DNA of 64,000 nucleotides from Halobacillus litoralis. GTDB lineage: Bacteria; Bacillota; Bacilli; Bacillales; Halobacillaceae. Position numbers and translations under genes: made by a program. The stretch spans positions 186,001 to 250,000 of the forward strand of contig NZ_JAIVAJ010000005.1 in NCBI RefSeq assembly GCF_020171725.1. Reading direction: 5' to 3'. This document shows, in pieces, positions 34,691 through 43,122 of this stretch; position 1 is the first letter of the stretch; the number at the start of each line of letters is the position of its first letter. The notes below the pieces were generated by a model, which worked only from the letters and a program-made list of their open reading frames with translations, was not told where the DNA came from and did not search any database.

Positions 34691-35248
34691 TTACAAGTGT
34701 GTTTCATCCATGATTTCTTTCTTATCTTTGTCGTTGTAATCTTTCGCATCGGTACCTAAATAAACCGCATCCCGATCTTTAATATTAATCCACATATTCC
34801 GCAGGAACTGTACACCGCCCAGGAAGAAGCCGATCGGTATAAAGATATACAGATAGTATTTAGGCATTTCTAGTGCAGACGTAACCGTTCCGTCCTGATA
34901 GACATTTTGTACATATAGTGCCGAGTAATAAGTAAGTACGAACAGAATAATGGCTGTCACAAGTGGAATGATGATCGCCAGCGCTTTCCGGACTTTAAAC
35001 GGAGCCAGGTCATAGAAAGCAGACATGCTGATATGGCGGCCTTTCCTGGCGGCATAACTGATTCCCATGAATGTCGCCACAACAATGGCAATCTGACTCA
35101 CTTCATCTGCAAATGGCGGTGTATAAGTAAAGAGAGCTCGACTGATCGCTTTCCCTACCACCATTAAAGCAATGATGATCACAGCGTAACTAAGTATGAA
35201 TTCTTCTATTTTCAATATGATATTGTCCAAAACCTTTAAGGCTTTCAA
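34691..35248 (-). CDS. dctQ: TRAP transporter small permease (DctQ)
   Basis: A 185-residue membrane protein with four helices, the small subunit that scaffolds DctM. Marker residues are FTYTPPFADEVSQIAIVVATFMG, given as TYTPPFADEVSQI, and SYAARKGRHISMSAFYD after helix 2, the usual DctQ core. TTG at 35248 is preferred, nine bases after AGGAGG; GTG at 35269 lies upstream of that site. It opens the dctQMP operon. No two-component dctBD-type regulator is visible nearby. Confidence 0.93.
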   Translation of the reverse strand: MKALKVLDNIILKIEEFILSYAVIIIALMVVGKAISRALFTYTPPFADEVSQIAIVVATFMGISYAARKGRHISMSAFYDLAPFKVRKALAIIIPLVTAIILFVLTYYSALYVQNVYQDGTVTSALEMPKYYLYIFIPIGFFLGGVQFLRNMWINIKDRDAVYLGTDAKDYNDKDKKEIMDETHL

Positions 35249-35481
35249 TGAATTGGGCCTCCTAAACACATATTTAAGGTCAATTACTTAACATGATACC
35301 GGAATAATTATGTAACAATCAAACAAGTTTATACAGAACATACAATTTATATCGCCAAAAATAGAACATTTAGAAAACTTTTCATCAGTTATAGACCTAT
35401 ATCATCCTAATCCCTTCATCTTAGTCCGGAATACTCCAAAATCAAAAAGAGATTTGTTATGAAAGGGATAAATATCCACGA

Positions 35482-36324
35482 TTATTGTAATTTATATACA
35501 ATTGAACTCCCGATTCTCTTATATCCAATCCTTTGATAAATAGAATTAGAAGAAGGATTATCTAGATCTGTATAGAGAGAACAGAACGCCGCTCCTGAAC
35601 TCAATAGATGTTCGGTTAAGAAATATGTAACTTGAGTAGCGTAGCCGTTTCTTTTATAGGCATCGGGTGTGAAAACGGCATTGATCGTTATCCCATTAGG
35701 CGTTTGACGAGCGCGGCAGGCCATTGATACAGGCGTACCATTCATCACCCACAGAAACAGCTTCCCTTGCTCAATCATGTCTTCCGCTAAGCGATCAGCC
35801 TGCTCTTCAATATGTTTTTCCTTCACCTCTACACCGTATTGTCGAAACCATGCCTTGGCCAATGTAAGATGCTCTTGATCGGCTTGGATGAACTGTCCTT
35901 CCTGAAGAGGGATGGAAGACAGCTGTTCCAATTTATAGATGCCTTGCTTCATCTGGAGACTCGGTTCAGTGCCTTTTCTTCTTTTATAGGCAGCAACGAA
36001 CCATTCGACTGCCTTTTCCTCTCCGAGTACGCCTGGAACATCAAACGAGCGATCCAAGAGGTAGTCAACAAGAGCTTCAATTGTTTTCTGTGTTGTTGTT
36101 GCGAAAGAGGGTAAAATCCATAGATGTGGCGGGGTCCTCATGGTCAGGAAAGTCGTCCTGCCCTTTTCTTTGATATAAATGAGGTGCGGATTGGAGTCTG
36201 ATTGCCTACTCGCAAGCTGATTCAAAATCCCGATCGGCAGGTTATTCTCAGCCTCTCGTTTCATCAGCAGCCCTTCCGTTTCTTCCTTAAATAATCGTAC
36301 GTTTTGTTCTTCATATACTTTCAT
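35482..36324 (-). CDS. GNAT family N-acetyltransferase
   Basis: A 280-residue protein with the GNAT core in the C-terminal third: GKLFLWVMNGTPVSMACRARQ, INAVFTPDAYKRNGYATQVTY split as INAVFTPDAY and KRNGYATQ, and NSIYQRIGYKRIGSS. The N-terminal 150 residues form a separate, less conserved domain with QTPPHL-like loops. GGAGAGGGGTAAGGAC precedes the ATG. A single gene without a clear terminator; the acceptor is unknown. Confidence 0.85.
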   Translation of the reverse strand: MKVYEEQNVRLFKEETEGLLMKREAENNLPIGILNQLASRQSDSNPHLIYIKEKGRTTFLTMRTPPHLWILPSFATTTQKTIEALVDYLLDRSFDVPGVLGEEKAVEWFVAAYKRRKGTEPSLQMKQGIYKLEQLSSIPLQEGQFIQADQEHLTLAKAWFRQYGVEVKEKHIEEQADRLAEDMIEQGKLFLWVMNGTPVSMACRARQTPNGITINAVFTPDAYKRNGYATQVTYFLTEHLLSSGAAFCSLYTDLDNPSSNSIYQRIGYKRIGSSIVYKLQ

Positions 36325-36442
36325 GTCCTTACCCCTCTCCTTTTATTTCGAAACGTATTTTTGTTAAAATTCTGAAATGGGTGTAAAATCCATTATAGTA
36401 TGTTGACACACCCTCTACAATAGAAAACAAGGAGTGATCAAG

Positions 36443-36625
36443 TTGACAAAAAAAGAGATACAAGATCAAATTACTTTCTTAAAGTCTGATTATATTCGTA
36501 TTCAAGGTGACTTGGACAAGTTAGAAGCAAACGGTGGTAATGTGGAAAGAGCTGAAAAGCAGCTGGAGCGCATGGAAAATGAATTGAAGGATTTAAGGAA
36601 GCAGTTAGCCGAAGCCGAGGCCTGA
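36443..36625 (+). CDS. SE1832 family small protein
   Basis: A 60-residue protein, almost entirely a charged helix that should form a coiled coil: KKEIQDQITFLKSDYIRIQG, then LDKLEANGGNVERAEKQLE. This pattern is that of the small SE1832 family of bacilli and staphylococci, function unknown. TTG at 36443 follows AAGGAG by eight bases, so the GTG at 36434 is rejected. It is monocistronic with a strong terminator. Confidence 0.8.
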   Translation: MTKKEIQDQITFLKSDYIRIQGDLDKLEANGGNVERAEKQLERMENELKDLRKQLAEAEA

Positions 36626-36642
36626 GTCCTTAAGGTAAAAAT

Positions 36643-36683
36643 AAAAATCCCCTGACGACATGTATTCGTCAGGGGATTTTCTA
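36643..36683. terminator. Bidirectional intrinsic terminator
   Basis: AAAATCCCCTGACGA pairs with TCGTCAGGGGATTTT around a seven-base loop, between the SE1832 gene and the convergent antiporter. Confidence 0.95.
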
Positions 36684-36697
36684 TATGGGGTGCCGTT

Positions 36698-38581
36698 TTA
36701 TTGGCTTTTTGAATCTTGTTTATCGGATTGCTTTTTATTCTTTCCATTCCGATGTTCTTCGAGCTTTTCCTGAATACGTTCAAATTCTTTGCTTGGTGGT
36801 GTCAGGGAAACGACTACGTCACCTGTTTCCGCTTTCGGATCCACTTCGTTCGTAAAGAATTCGATTTTTCCAGTCGGCTTCTTAACGAAAAGGAGCAGAG
36901 CTGCATCGTCAATATTCGTCAAATACTTCTGATACGTGTACTGTTCTGTAATGTTGGTCTTTCTAAATACGTACCCGTTCTCCACCATCGTATTGAGCTC
37001 CACCCAAGATGCCCCTTCCTCAAACAACACCCGTCCTCCGATTGTATGAACAAGGCTCTCCAAGTTGTCTCCTTCCCGTTTGCTGAGGCTCAGCTGGAAG
37101 GAATTGTTTCGACCGAATTCAGGTACAAAGGTTGTGCAGACGAGCGCATTGTAAGAGTCAAGCTCTGTTGCAGCCACCAAATATTCATATGGCGTCATAT
37201 CCAAATAGTACTCTGTCTGCTCAGATAGAATCTCTCCATGGTAGGATTTGATTCCCCTTGACCTTGCACTCGACAAACGCTCCCACGAAGAGTCTGAAAT
37301 GAGGACAGGAACCTTCAAATCTTCTAATGTCTTAGCAAGCCCTGTAGAAAATTCGCTTCCCCCGGAAATCAGGACACCAGGCGGTCCTTCAGTGGATAAG
37401 CCAAGCTTTCGTGCCAGCCAGCTGATCGAGAATCCATGCGCCACAACGGTTGTAAATACGAGAGCGAACGTGATCGATATCAAAATGGACGCATCCTCGT
37501 AACCAGACTCTAATAGGACGCTGGCAAAGTAGCTAGCAACGGTCAGAGCTACAATTCCTCGAGGTGCGATCCAACCGACCAGGAGCTTCTCGGATTTCGA
37601 TAAATCCGTCCCCCATGTCGAGGCAAATATCGATAGCGGCCTTACAACAAACAGCATTAACAGTACGAATGCAATCGTATGGAAGTTAAAGATTTCAAGT
37701 AAAGTTTCTCTCGTCAACGAGGCCGTCAGCATAACGAAAATCGTTGAGATAAGTAGTAACGAAATATTCTCTTTAAAGTGTCTCATATCAGCAATAGAGG
37801 AAATATGCATATTGGCAAGCGTCATTCCCATAGCTGTTACAGACAAAAGTCCTGTCTCATGTGTAATTTCATCAGCAATGGTGAAGCATGCAATAACGAC
37901 AGCAAAAACGACTGGCGACTTCAAGAACTCAGGCACATACCCCGTCTCGAACATCCATCCGACACCTTTCCCGCATCCTATACCTAGAATGACGGCAAAT
38001 ATAGAAGCAAGGAAGAACATAAGCAAGGCGGATGGGTTGACGTCCGTGCCAGAGATAAACACGATGATCTCAAAAGCGAAAACGGCCAGCAACGCACCAA
38101 TGGGATCTACAATAATCCCTTCCCACTTCAAAATCTTAGCCGGCCTCGGTTTCAGCTTTGCCTGTCTTAAGAGAGGTAAAATAACCGTTGGTCCAGTTAC
38201 AATGAAAAGACCTCCAATTGTGAAAGCTACCGCCCATGAGAGCCCAGCCACATAGTGAGCAGCCAGGGATCCCAGTATCCAGCTCAGGAAGGCACCGAAG
38301 GTTACGATTCGGAATACAGGGCGACCAAGCCCTTTTACTTCCTTAAAGTCGAGGTTTAGACTTCCCTCGAACAGAATGACAGCAACAGCAAGCGAAATGA
38401 TCGGCTTATACATTTCCCCGAAATCCTGTTCCGGGTTGAATAAACCAAATACAGGTCCAGCCATTAACCCTACAATTGACATTACAACGATGGCTGGTAA
38501 ACGGAACCGCCAAGCCACCCATTGTGACCCGATTCCCAACAGCCCGATGATCATTAATTCCAATAATAGTGAGTCGATCAT
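36698..38581 (-). CDS. Cation:proton antiporter, CPA1 family, with C-terminal regulatory domain
   Basis: A 627-residue membrane antiporter. Residues 1 to about 400 form twelve or so helices; GPTVILPLLRQAK and WEGIIVDPIGALLAVFAFE hold the paired acidic/charged ion-site residues typical of NhaP/CPA1 carriers, and GWIAPRGIVALTVASYFAS is another family block. From about 405 to 500 a Rossmann-like RCK_N-type domain begins GVLISGGSEFSTGLAKTL, and the end (about 545-600) resembles a TrkA_C domain. The tail is lysine-rich. Na+ or K+ exchange for protons fits a halotolerant host. GAGGTACCTAT precedes the ATG. Confidence 0.92.
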   Translation of the reverse strand: MIDSLLLELMIIGLLGIGSQWVAWRFRLPAIVVMSIVGLMAGPVFGLFNPEQDFGEMYKPIISLAVAVILFEGSLNLDFKEVKGLGRPVFRIVTFGAFLSWILGSLAAHYVAGLSWAVAFTIGGLFIVTGPTVILPLLRQAKLKPRPAKILKWEGIIVDPIGALLAVFAFEIIVFISGTDVNPSALLMFFLASIFAVILGIGCGKGVGWMFETGYVPEFLKSPVVFAVVIACFTIADEITHETGLLSVTAMGMTLANMHISSIADMRHFKENISLLLISTIFVMLTASLTRETLLEIFNFHTIAFVLLMLFVVRPLSIFASTWGTDLSKSEKLLVGWIAPRGIVALTVASYFASVLLESGYEDASILISITFALVFTTVVAHGFSISWLARKLGLSTEGPPGVLISGGSEFSTGLAKTLEDLKVPVLISDSSWERLSSARSRGIKSYHGEILSEQTEYYLDMTPYEYLVAATELDSYNALVCTTFVPEFGRNNSFQLSLSKREGDNLESLVHTIGGRVLFEEGASWVELNTMVENGYVFRKTNITEQYTYQKYLTNIDDAALLLFVKKPTGKIEFFTNEVDPKAETGDVVVSLTPPSKEFERIQEKLEEHRNGKNKKQSDKQDSKSQ

Positions 38582-38706
38582 ATAGGTACCTCATCTCTCC
38601 ACAGTATATGTAGCCATATTCTATAATCCCAAGACTACGATGTAAACTATATTGAATTTTGTCATTTATTGAAAACGTTTAAATGGATGGTAATGTTAAG
38701 CTTTTA

Positions 38707-38721
38707 AATTTTCTTAAAAAT
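38707..38721. promoter_or_regulatory. CodY-box-like site upstream of brnQ
   Basis: AATTTTCTTAAAAAT matches AATTTTCWGAAAATT at 13 of 15 positions and sits four bases before the -35 box. Confidence 0.55.
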
Positions 38722-38724
38722 GTG

Positions 38725-38753
38725 TTGACATAATTTTTTGACATTGATAGTAT
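38725..38753 (+). promoter_or_regulatory. Promoter of brnQ
   Basis: Consensus TTGACA (38725-38730), a 17-base spacer and TAGTAT (38748-38753). The leader is about 125 bases long. Confidence 0.7.
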
Positions 38754-38816
38754 TACGACGTTGTTTAGAAAAATAAATCAGTTTTTGTCGAAACCAGCCG
38801 AACCGATTTCGTATGT

Positions 38817-38846
38817 GTTCTTCCTTAGAATAGGAAGAGCTTTTTT
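38817..38846 (+). terminator. Possible attenuator hairpin in the brnQ leader
   Basis: CTTCCT pairs with AGGAAG around TAGAAT, followed by AGCTTTTTT, between promoter and start codon. No T-box specifier or leader peptide was recognised. Confidence 0.4.
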
Positions 38847-38884
38847 AACTTAAAATAAACAGACATCCAGAGGAGGGACCAAGC

Positions 38885-40195
38885 ATGAGAGCAAAAGACA
38901 CCGTATTTATCGGCTTCACACTATTCGCTTTATTTTTTGGTGCAGGTAATTTAATCTACCCGGTTACATTAGGATATCAATCCGGGACATCTTATATCCC
39001 TGCTATTATTGGTTTTGTATTAACAGGTGTCGGGATCCCCATTATCACAGTTGCCGCAATCTCTTTCTTTAACAACGGAGCTAAACAGCTGGCAGGACGT
39101 GTCCACCCTTTATTCGGTCTTTATTTCACTTCGCTCGTCTATCTCGTGATTGGTCCATTCTTTGCCATTCCACGTGCAGCCAACGTTGCTTTTGAAACCG
39201 GAGTGGTACCCTTTATTAATGGTTCGCCCCTTACGCTATTTATTTATTCAATTATATTCTTTATTCTCGTTTACTGGGTAAGTTTAAATCCGTCGAAACT
39301 GGTCGATCGTGTCGGGCAGGTTCTGACCCCTGCTCTGTTTATAGCCATCACAGGCCTTGTTGTAGGTAGTTTCTTCTTATTAAATGGGCAGACCATTGAA
39401 CCTACTGAAAAGTATCAAACTCAACCCTTTATCAGCGGCTTCTTGGAAGGATATCTCACAATGGATGCCATCGGTGCTTTAGCATTCGGAATCATCGTTG
39501 TCACTTCTTTCAGAGACAGAGGGGTTAAAGATCAAAGTCAACTTACGATGAAGACATTAAAAGCCGGCTCTGTAACGGCTGTGGGTCTGACCAGTGTGTA
39601 TGTGGCCCTTGGTTGGATTGGTACGAAGATGGCGACGGAAGGATCGTATGATAACGGAAGTGCCATTCTTGCAGGTGCTGCGGACGTCATGTTTGGTCAA
39701 CCAGGCTCTCTTTTGCTAGGAATTATTGTTGGACTTGCTTGTTTTACGACTTGTGTCGGGTTAACCGTCGCCTGTGGACAGTTCTTCTCAAAACGTCTGT
39801 CGTTTCTATCTTACAGAACGGTTATTTTGATTGTGACGTTAATCAGCCTGGCGATTTCTAATATAGGACTGAACTCCATCATTTCTTATTCCATACCCGT
39901 TTTAGTGTTTATGTATCCCATTACCATTGTATTAATTGTGCTAACTTTCTTAAGTCGTAAGATCCCTATGTCTTCTAATGTATATAGAGGAGCCATCGCA
40001 CTCACCGCCCTCATTGGAATTTACGACGGAATCATTGCTTTTGGAATTGAAATGCCTGCCGTAACAAGTCTGATGAGTCAGCTTCCTTTATTTGATTACA
40101 GCCTGAGCTGGGTCGTTCCAGCATTTGTGGGAGGAATTATAGGATTTCTCATTAATGTCATTACAGGAAAGAGTCATCGTACAGCTTATGAATAA
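38885..40195 (+). CDS. brnQ: Branched-chain amino acid transport system II carrier protein
   Basis: A 436-residue, twelve-helix sodium-coupled carrier for leucine, isoleucine and valine. The opening FIGFTLFALFFGAGNLIYP is diagnostic of BrnQ, with later blocks FAIPRAANVAFETGVVP, GYLTMDAIGALAFGIIVV and CFTTCVGLTVACGQFFSKR. GAGGAGGGACCAAGC precedes the ATG. A CodY-like box and strong promoter upstream point to repression when branched-chain amino acids are plentiful. It is monocistronic. Confidence 0.97.
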   Translation: MRAKDTVFIGFTLFALFFGAGNLIYPVTLGYQSGTSYIPAIIGFVLTGVGIPIITVAAISFFNNGAKQLAGRVHPLFGLYFTSLVYLVIGPFFAIPRAANVAFETGVVPFINGSPLTLFIYSIIFFILVYWVSLNPSKLVDRVGQVLTPALFIAITGLVVGSFFLLNGQTIEPTEKYQTQPFISGFLEGYLTMDAIGALAFGIIVVTSFRDRGVKDQSQLTMKTLKAGSVTAVGLTSVYVALGWIGTKMATEGSYDNGSAILAGAADVMFGQPGSLLLGIIVGLACFTTCVGLTVACGQFFSKRLSFLSYRTVILIVTLISLAISNIGLNSIISYSIPVLVFMYPITIVLIVLTFLSRKIPMSSNVYRGAIALTALIGIYDGIIAFGIEMPAVTSLMSQLPLFDYSLSWVVPAFVGGIIGFLINVITGKSHRTAYE

Positions 40196-40197
40196 TA

Positions 40198-40234
40198 GAA
40201 AAAGTGCAGGTGCCAAAGACGCCTGCACTTTTTC
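40198..40234. terminator. Bidirectional intrinsic terminator
   Basis: AAAGTGCAGG pairs with CCTGCACTTTTT around TGCCAAAGACG, between brnQ and the convergent SLH-protein gene. Confidence 0.9.
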
Positions 40235-40250
40235 ATTATTCTTCTATGCT

Positions 40251-41984
40251 TTACTCACCAGAAGTACTTAGGACAAATACAACTTTAGCGGCTTGAGCAC
40301 GCGTTGCATTTGCTTTCGGGTTGAACTTGTTACCAGCTCCACCCTCCATGATTTCAAGTTCTCTTGCAGCGTCTACATAGTCCCCGAACAACGGGCTGAT
40401 GTGAGCTTCGTCCGCATAGACATAATCTTCCGATGGCATGTAATCCGCTTCCGTCCAATACTCATAAGCACGGATCGCCATTGCGGCCATCTGTTCACGA
40501 GTGATTTCCATACTTGGATGGAACTGCGTTTCCGTTACACCTGTCGTAATACCAGCTGCATAAGCTGCTGCTACTTCATCTTCGAACGTAGAGGAAACAT
40601 CTGTGAATGGGTTGTCCATATCTGTTTCAAGATCCAAAGCTCTCGCAATGAAAGCGACGAATTGTCCACGCGTTACACTTTCATCCGGTTCGAACGTCAT
40701 GTCCGTAACGCCATTGATCACTCCGATTTCAGCTAATGGGTAAATGTATTGAGCTGCCCAGTGATCTTCCGGTACATCATTGAACATGATCTCTTTTTCC
40801 ATCATGAACATATCAGGGAATTGACTTACGATCGCACCGCTGAACAGCTTAGCTGGTGTGAACATATGCCCGTACCCTTCTCGTGCACTTTCCCACACCT
40901 GGTCGTAATCTTCTTCCACATAAGAATCAAATGCTGTTACTAACTGATTGACGTGCGTTTGAAGACCATTCGCTAAACCTTCTGCCGGCACGCGTCCTTC
41001 TGTTGCTGTACTCATGAATTCCGAGAAGTCCTGACGATATCCGTCAAGGTTAGCCAGAGCTTCTTCTTTCGCTTCTTCATCTTCATTTGCCGTTGCTACG
41101 ACATAGTCGACGAAGAATCCAATGTGGCTGCTCCAAAGTTCTTCAAAAGCTTCTCCGCCTTCTTCACCATACACGCTTGCAATAGTTGCGGAAAGCTCTT
41201 GTGTATTTTGAGTCAACGTAGCTACGTTTGCTTCGTATTCATCAGATCCTTCGATTCCGTTCTGCATCGCCTGCAGCGCAAGTGCAAAGTGCTCTGATAA
41301 TAGGAAGTTCAAACCAGAACGAAGCTCAGCTGCCGGTGTTACGGCTTTCGTATCATTGAATTCTTCAGAGAACTGGTCTGCAATCGCCTGAGAAAGCAGT
41401 TTACTTGGGCCATACATGTGCGCCATTGCTTCACTCTGGCTTTCAAATGCACTTTCGTAATCCTCATCTACATAGTCATTGAATGCCCCAATCAATTGAT
41501 TGACGTGCATCTCCAGACCATTCGCTAATGAGTCTTCTGAGATATCAGTAGCTTCAGATAGGAAAGCAGCGAAGTTTTCCTTATACTCAGATAGATTATC
41601 CAACGCTTCAATTCTTGCATCTTCATCTTCTTCTACTGTTGCTACGACATAGTCTACAAAGTATCCGATGTGCTCGCTCCAAGCATCATCAAATGCTTCT
41701 CCAGCTGCATCTCCATACACACCACTGATGGCATCTGTAAGATCATCCGTATTTCCATTCAATGCTTCTACAACTTGGTCATAATCCGGGTCCTCATTAT
41801 AGCCCTTTCTCATAGCCGTGATGGCTAAAAAGGCGTGTTCAGAGAATAATTGATCCAGTACTGCTCTTAATTCTACTGCCTCCGTGTCTACCGCTGGCTC
41901 TTCATGATGATCGGCAAACACCGTTCCTGTAGGCATAATTAGTACGAGTGACAATAATACGAGAATGATTGATTTAAGCTTCAC
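40251..41984 (-). CDS. Secreted SLH-domain protein with duplicated four-histidine domain
   Basis: A 577-residue exported protein, acidic throughout. The signal peptide ends near VFADHHEE (about residue 24). Two homologous helical domains of about 170 residues follow. Each places histidines at matching sites: 50, 105, 160, 189 in the first and 232, 287, 344, 373 in the second, within SEH, WSEHIGYFVDYVVAT or WSSHIGFFVDYVVAT, MHVNQL or THVNQL, and AHMYGPSKL or GHMFTPAKL. Three SLH repeats (about 401-577; FNDVPEDHWAAQYI, FTDVSSTFEDEVAAAY, the last ending TRAQAAKVVF) should anchor it to the cell wall. The start is GTG behind AGGAGG. Proteins of this sort are sometimes named after copper amine oxidase; no such enzyme motif is present. 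Confidence 0.85.
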   Translation of the reverse strand: MKLKSIILVLLSLVLIMPTGTVFADHHEEPAVDTEAVELRAVLDQLFSEHAFLAITAMRKGYNEDPDYDQVVEALNGNTDDLTDAISGVYGDAAGEAFDDAWSEHIGYFVDYVVATVEEDEDARIEALDNLSEYKENFAAFLSEATDISEDSLANGLEMHVNQLIGAFNDYVDEDYESAFESQSEAMAHMYGPSKLLSQAIADQFSEEFNDTKAVTPAAELRSGLNFLLSEHFALALQAMQNGIEGSDEYEANVATLTQNTQELSATIASVYGEEGGEAFEELWSSHIGFFVDYVVATANEDEEAKEEALANLDGYRQDFSEFMSTATEGRVPAEGLANGLQTHVNQLVTAFDSYVEEDYDQVWESAREGYGHMFTPAKLFSGAIVSQFPDMFMMEKEIMFNDVPEDHWAAQYIYPLAEIGVINGVTDMTFEPDESVTRGQFVAFIARALDLETDMDNPFTDVSSTFEDEVAAAYAAGITTGVTETQFHPSMEITREQMAAMAIRAYEYWTEADYMPSEDYVYADEAHISPLFGDYVDAARELEIMEGGAGNKFNPKANATRAQAAKVVFVLSTSGE

Positions 41985-42139
41985 TCAATTTCCTCCTCTT
42001 CATTTTCGCACTCACTATGGGAGGATTGAAGTATGTACCAAGTTGATAATCTAGTTCGTCCTTAAATGAATGCGCTAACCCCTATATACCACCCTAAGCA
42101 TCCTATAAACATTCCTGTCGAATATCAGCCTGTACCTCC

Positions 42140-42166
42140 CCCCTACTTCCCTTGGTACTGTAGGGG
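42140..42166. other. Unassigned inverted repeat
   Basis: CCCCTAC and GTAGGGG flank a 13-base interior, in the gap upstream of the SLH-protein gene. It could be an operator or a hairpin; a T-rich stretch starts nine bases to the right. Confidence 0.35.
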
Positions 42167-42210
42167 ATAGAAGATTTTTTATTTTTGTAAAAAATGTCAT
42201 CATCAACAAA

Positions 42211-42240
42211 ACAAAAAAAGCCCTGTTGCCAGGACTTTTT
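42211..42240 (-). terminator. Terminator of the ATP-grasp/alpha-E/transglutaminase operon
   Basis: Read leftwards, AAAAAGTCCTG pairs with CAGGGCTTTTTTT around GCAA. Confidence 0.88.
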
Positions 42241-42243
42241 CCA

Positions 42244-43101
42244 TTATTGATTCGAATCGATCTGTGTCACACTCACTTTAACAGAGAGGTTCTGACCTCC
42301 GCCGCGGTACACACCTTGAAGGGGGCTGACATCTGCATAGTCACGACCTGTTCCGATACGGATGTGCTGTTCCAGTGCTTCTACGTTGTTCGTCGGATCA
42401 AGGCCTACCCAACCAATCCCCGGGACCATCACTTCCACCCAGGCATGTGTCGCCGCATCGCCAATTAGGGCAGAATCCTCGCCAACATATAAATAACCAC
42501 TCACATAACGTGCCGGTATACCCTGCGCTCTCAATACCCCGATCATAACGTGGGCAAAGTCCTGGCAGACACCGCTCCGGAGTGGCCAGGATTCATAGGC
42601 TTTCGTTCCCACCTGGGTTGTCGCCGTGTCATATTGGATCGACTGGTGCAGGTATGCCAACAAGTCAATTGAGAATTGAACAGGATCAGATGGATCTCCT
42701 ACCGCATCTACGATCTCTGCTATCTGCTCCTTATATAAAAAGGTATAAGGCGTCTCATTTAAGTAAGCTAAATAGTGATTACGAAAAAGCTCAGAGTGAA
42801 AGATCTCCTTCATTTCTTCTGTAAAGTGAATCATCCGGATAAATGGACTCTTCTGAATGCTTACGGTAGACGTCGTTTTGACAGTCAAATGCTCATGCTT
42901 CTCGGGGATGAAGAACGTTTCAACATGATTGCCCCATAAATCGATGTGTTCTTTCGTCATAGAAGACGGATTAATCTCTGTTTGATAGGCAAGAAGCCTC
43001 TGACATTCATCTGTTCTCGGCTTCAACCGGACATGGTTCATACTTTGATCTACGAAATTGTCGTAGTAAAACGTGTTGGTGTGTTCGATTCTATACTTCA
43101 T
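42244..43101 (-). CDS. Transglutaminase-like cysteine protease family protein
   Basis: A 285-residue protein. After an N-terminal beta domain of bacterial transglutaminase type (YRIEHTNTFYYDNFVDQS), the papain-like core has the nucleophile in RSGVCQDFAHVMIGVLRAQG, the histidine in THAWVEVMVPGIGW and the aspartate in GLDPTNN. It closes an operon after an ATP-grasp and an alpha-E protein. This trio is widespread in bacteria, and comparative genomics (Iyer, Aravind and colleagues) has linked it to synthesis and breakdown of a peptide-like product; the real substrate is unknown. Cytoplasmic, as no signal peptide is seen. Confidence 0.92.
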   Translation of the reverse strand: MKYRIEHTNTFYYDNFVDQSMNHVRLKPRTDECQRLLAYQTEINPSSMTKEHIDLWGNHVETFFIPEKHEHLTVKTTSTVSIQKSPFIRMIHFTEEMKEIFHSELFRNHYLAYLNETPYTFLYKEQIAEIVDAVGDPSDPVQFSIDLLAYLHQSIQYDTATTQVGTKAYESWPLRSGVCQDFAHVMIGVLRAQGIPARYVSGYLYVGEDSALIGDAATHAWVEVMVPGIGWVGLDPTNNVEALEQHIRIGTGRDYADVSPLQGVYRGGGQNLSVKVSVTQIDSNQ

Positions 43102-43122
43102 GTTTCTCCCCCTGGTGTCCTT

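Noticed and set aside
38760..38884. T-box leader before brnQ
   Set aside because: No T-box consensus (TGGNACCGCG-like) or specifier loop could be found; only a small T-tailed hairpin is present.
40251..41984. Copper amine oxidase
   Set aside because: SLH proteins of this type may carry that name, but there is no topaquinone motif or oxidase domain.
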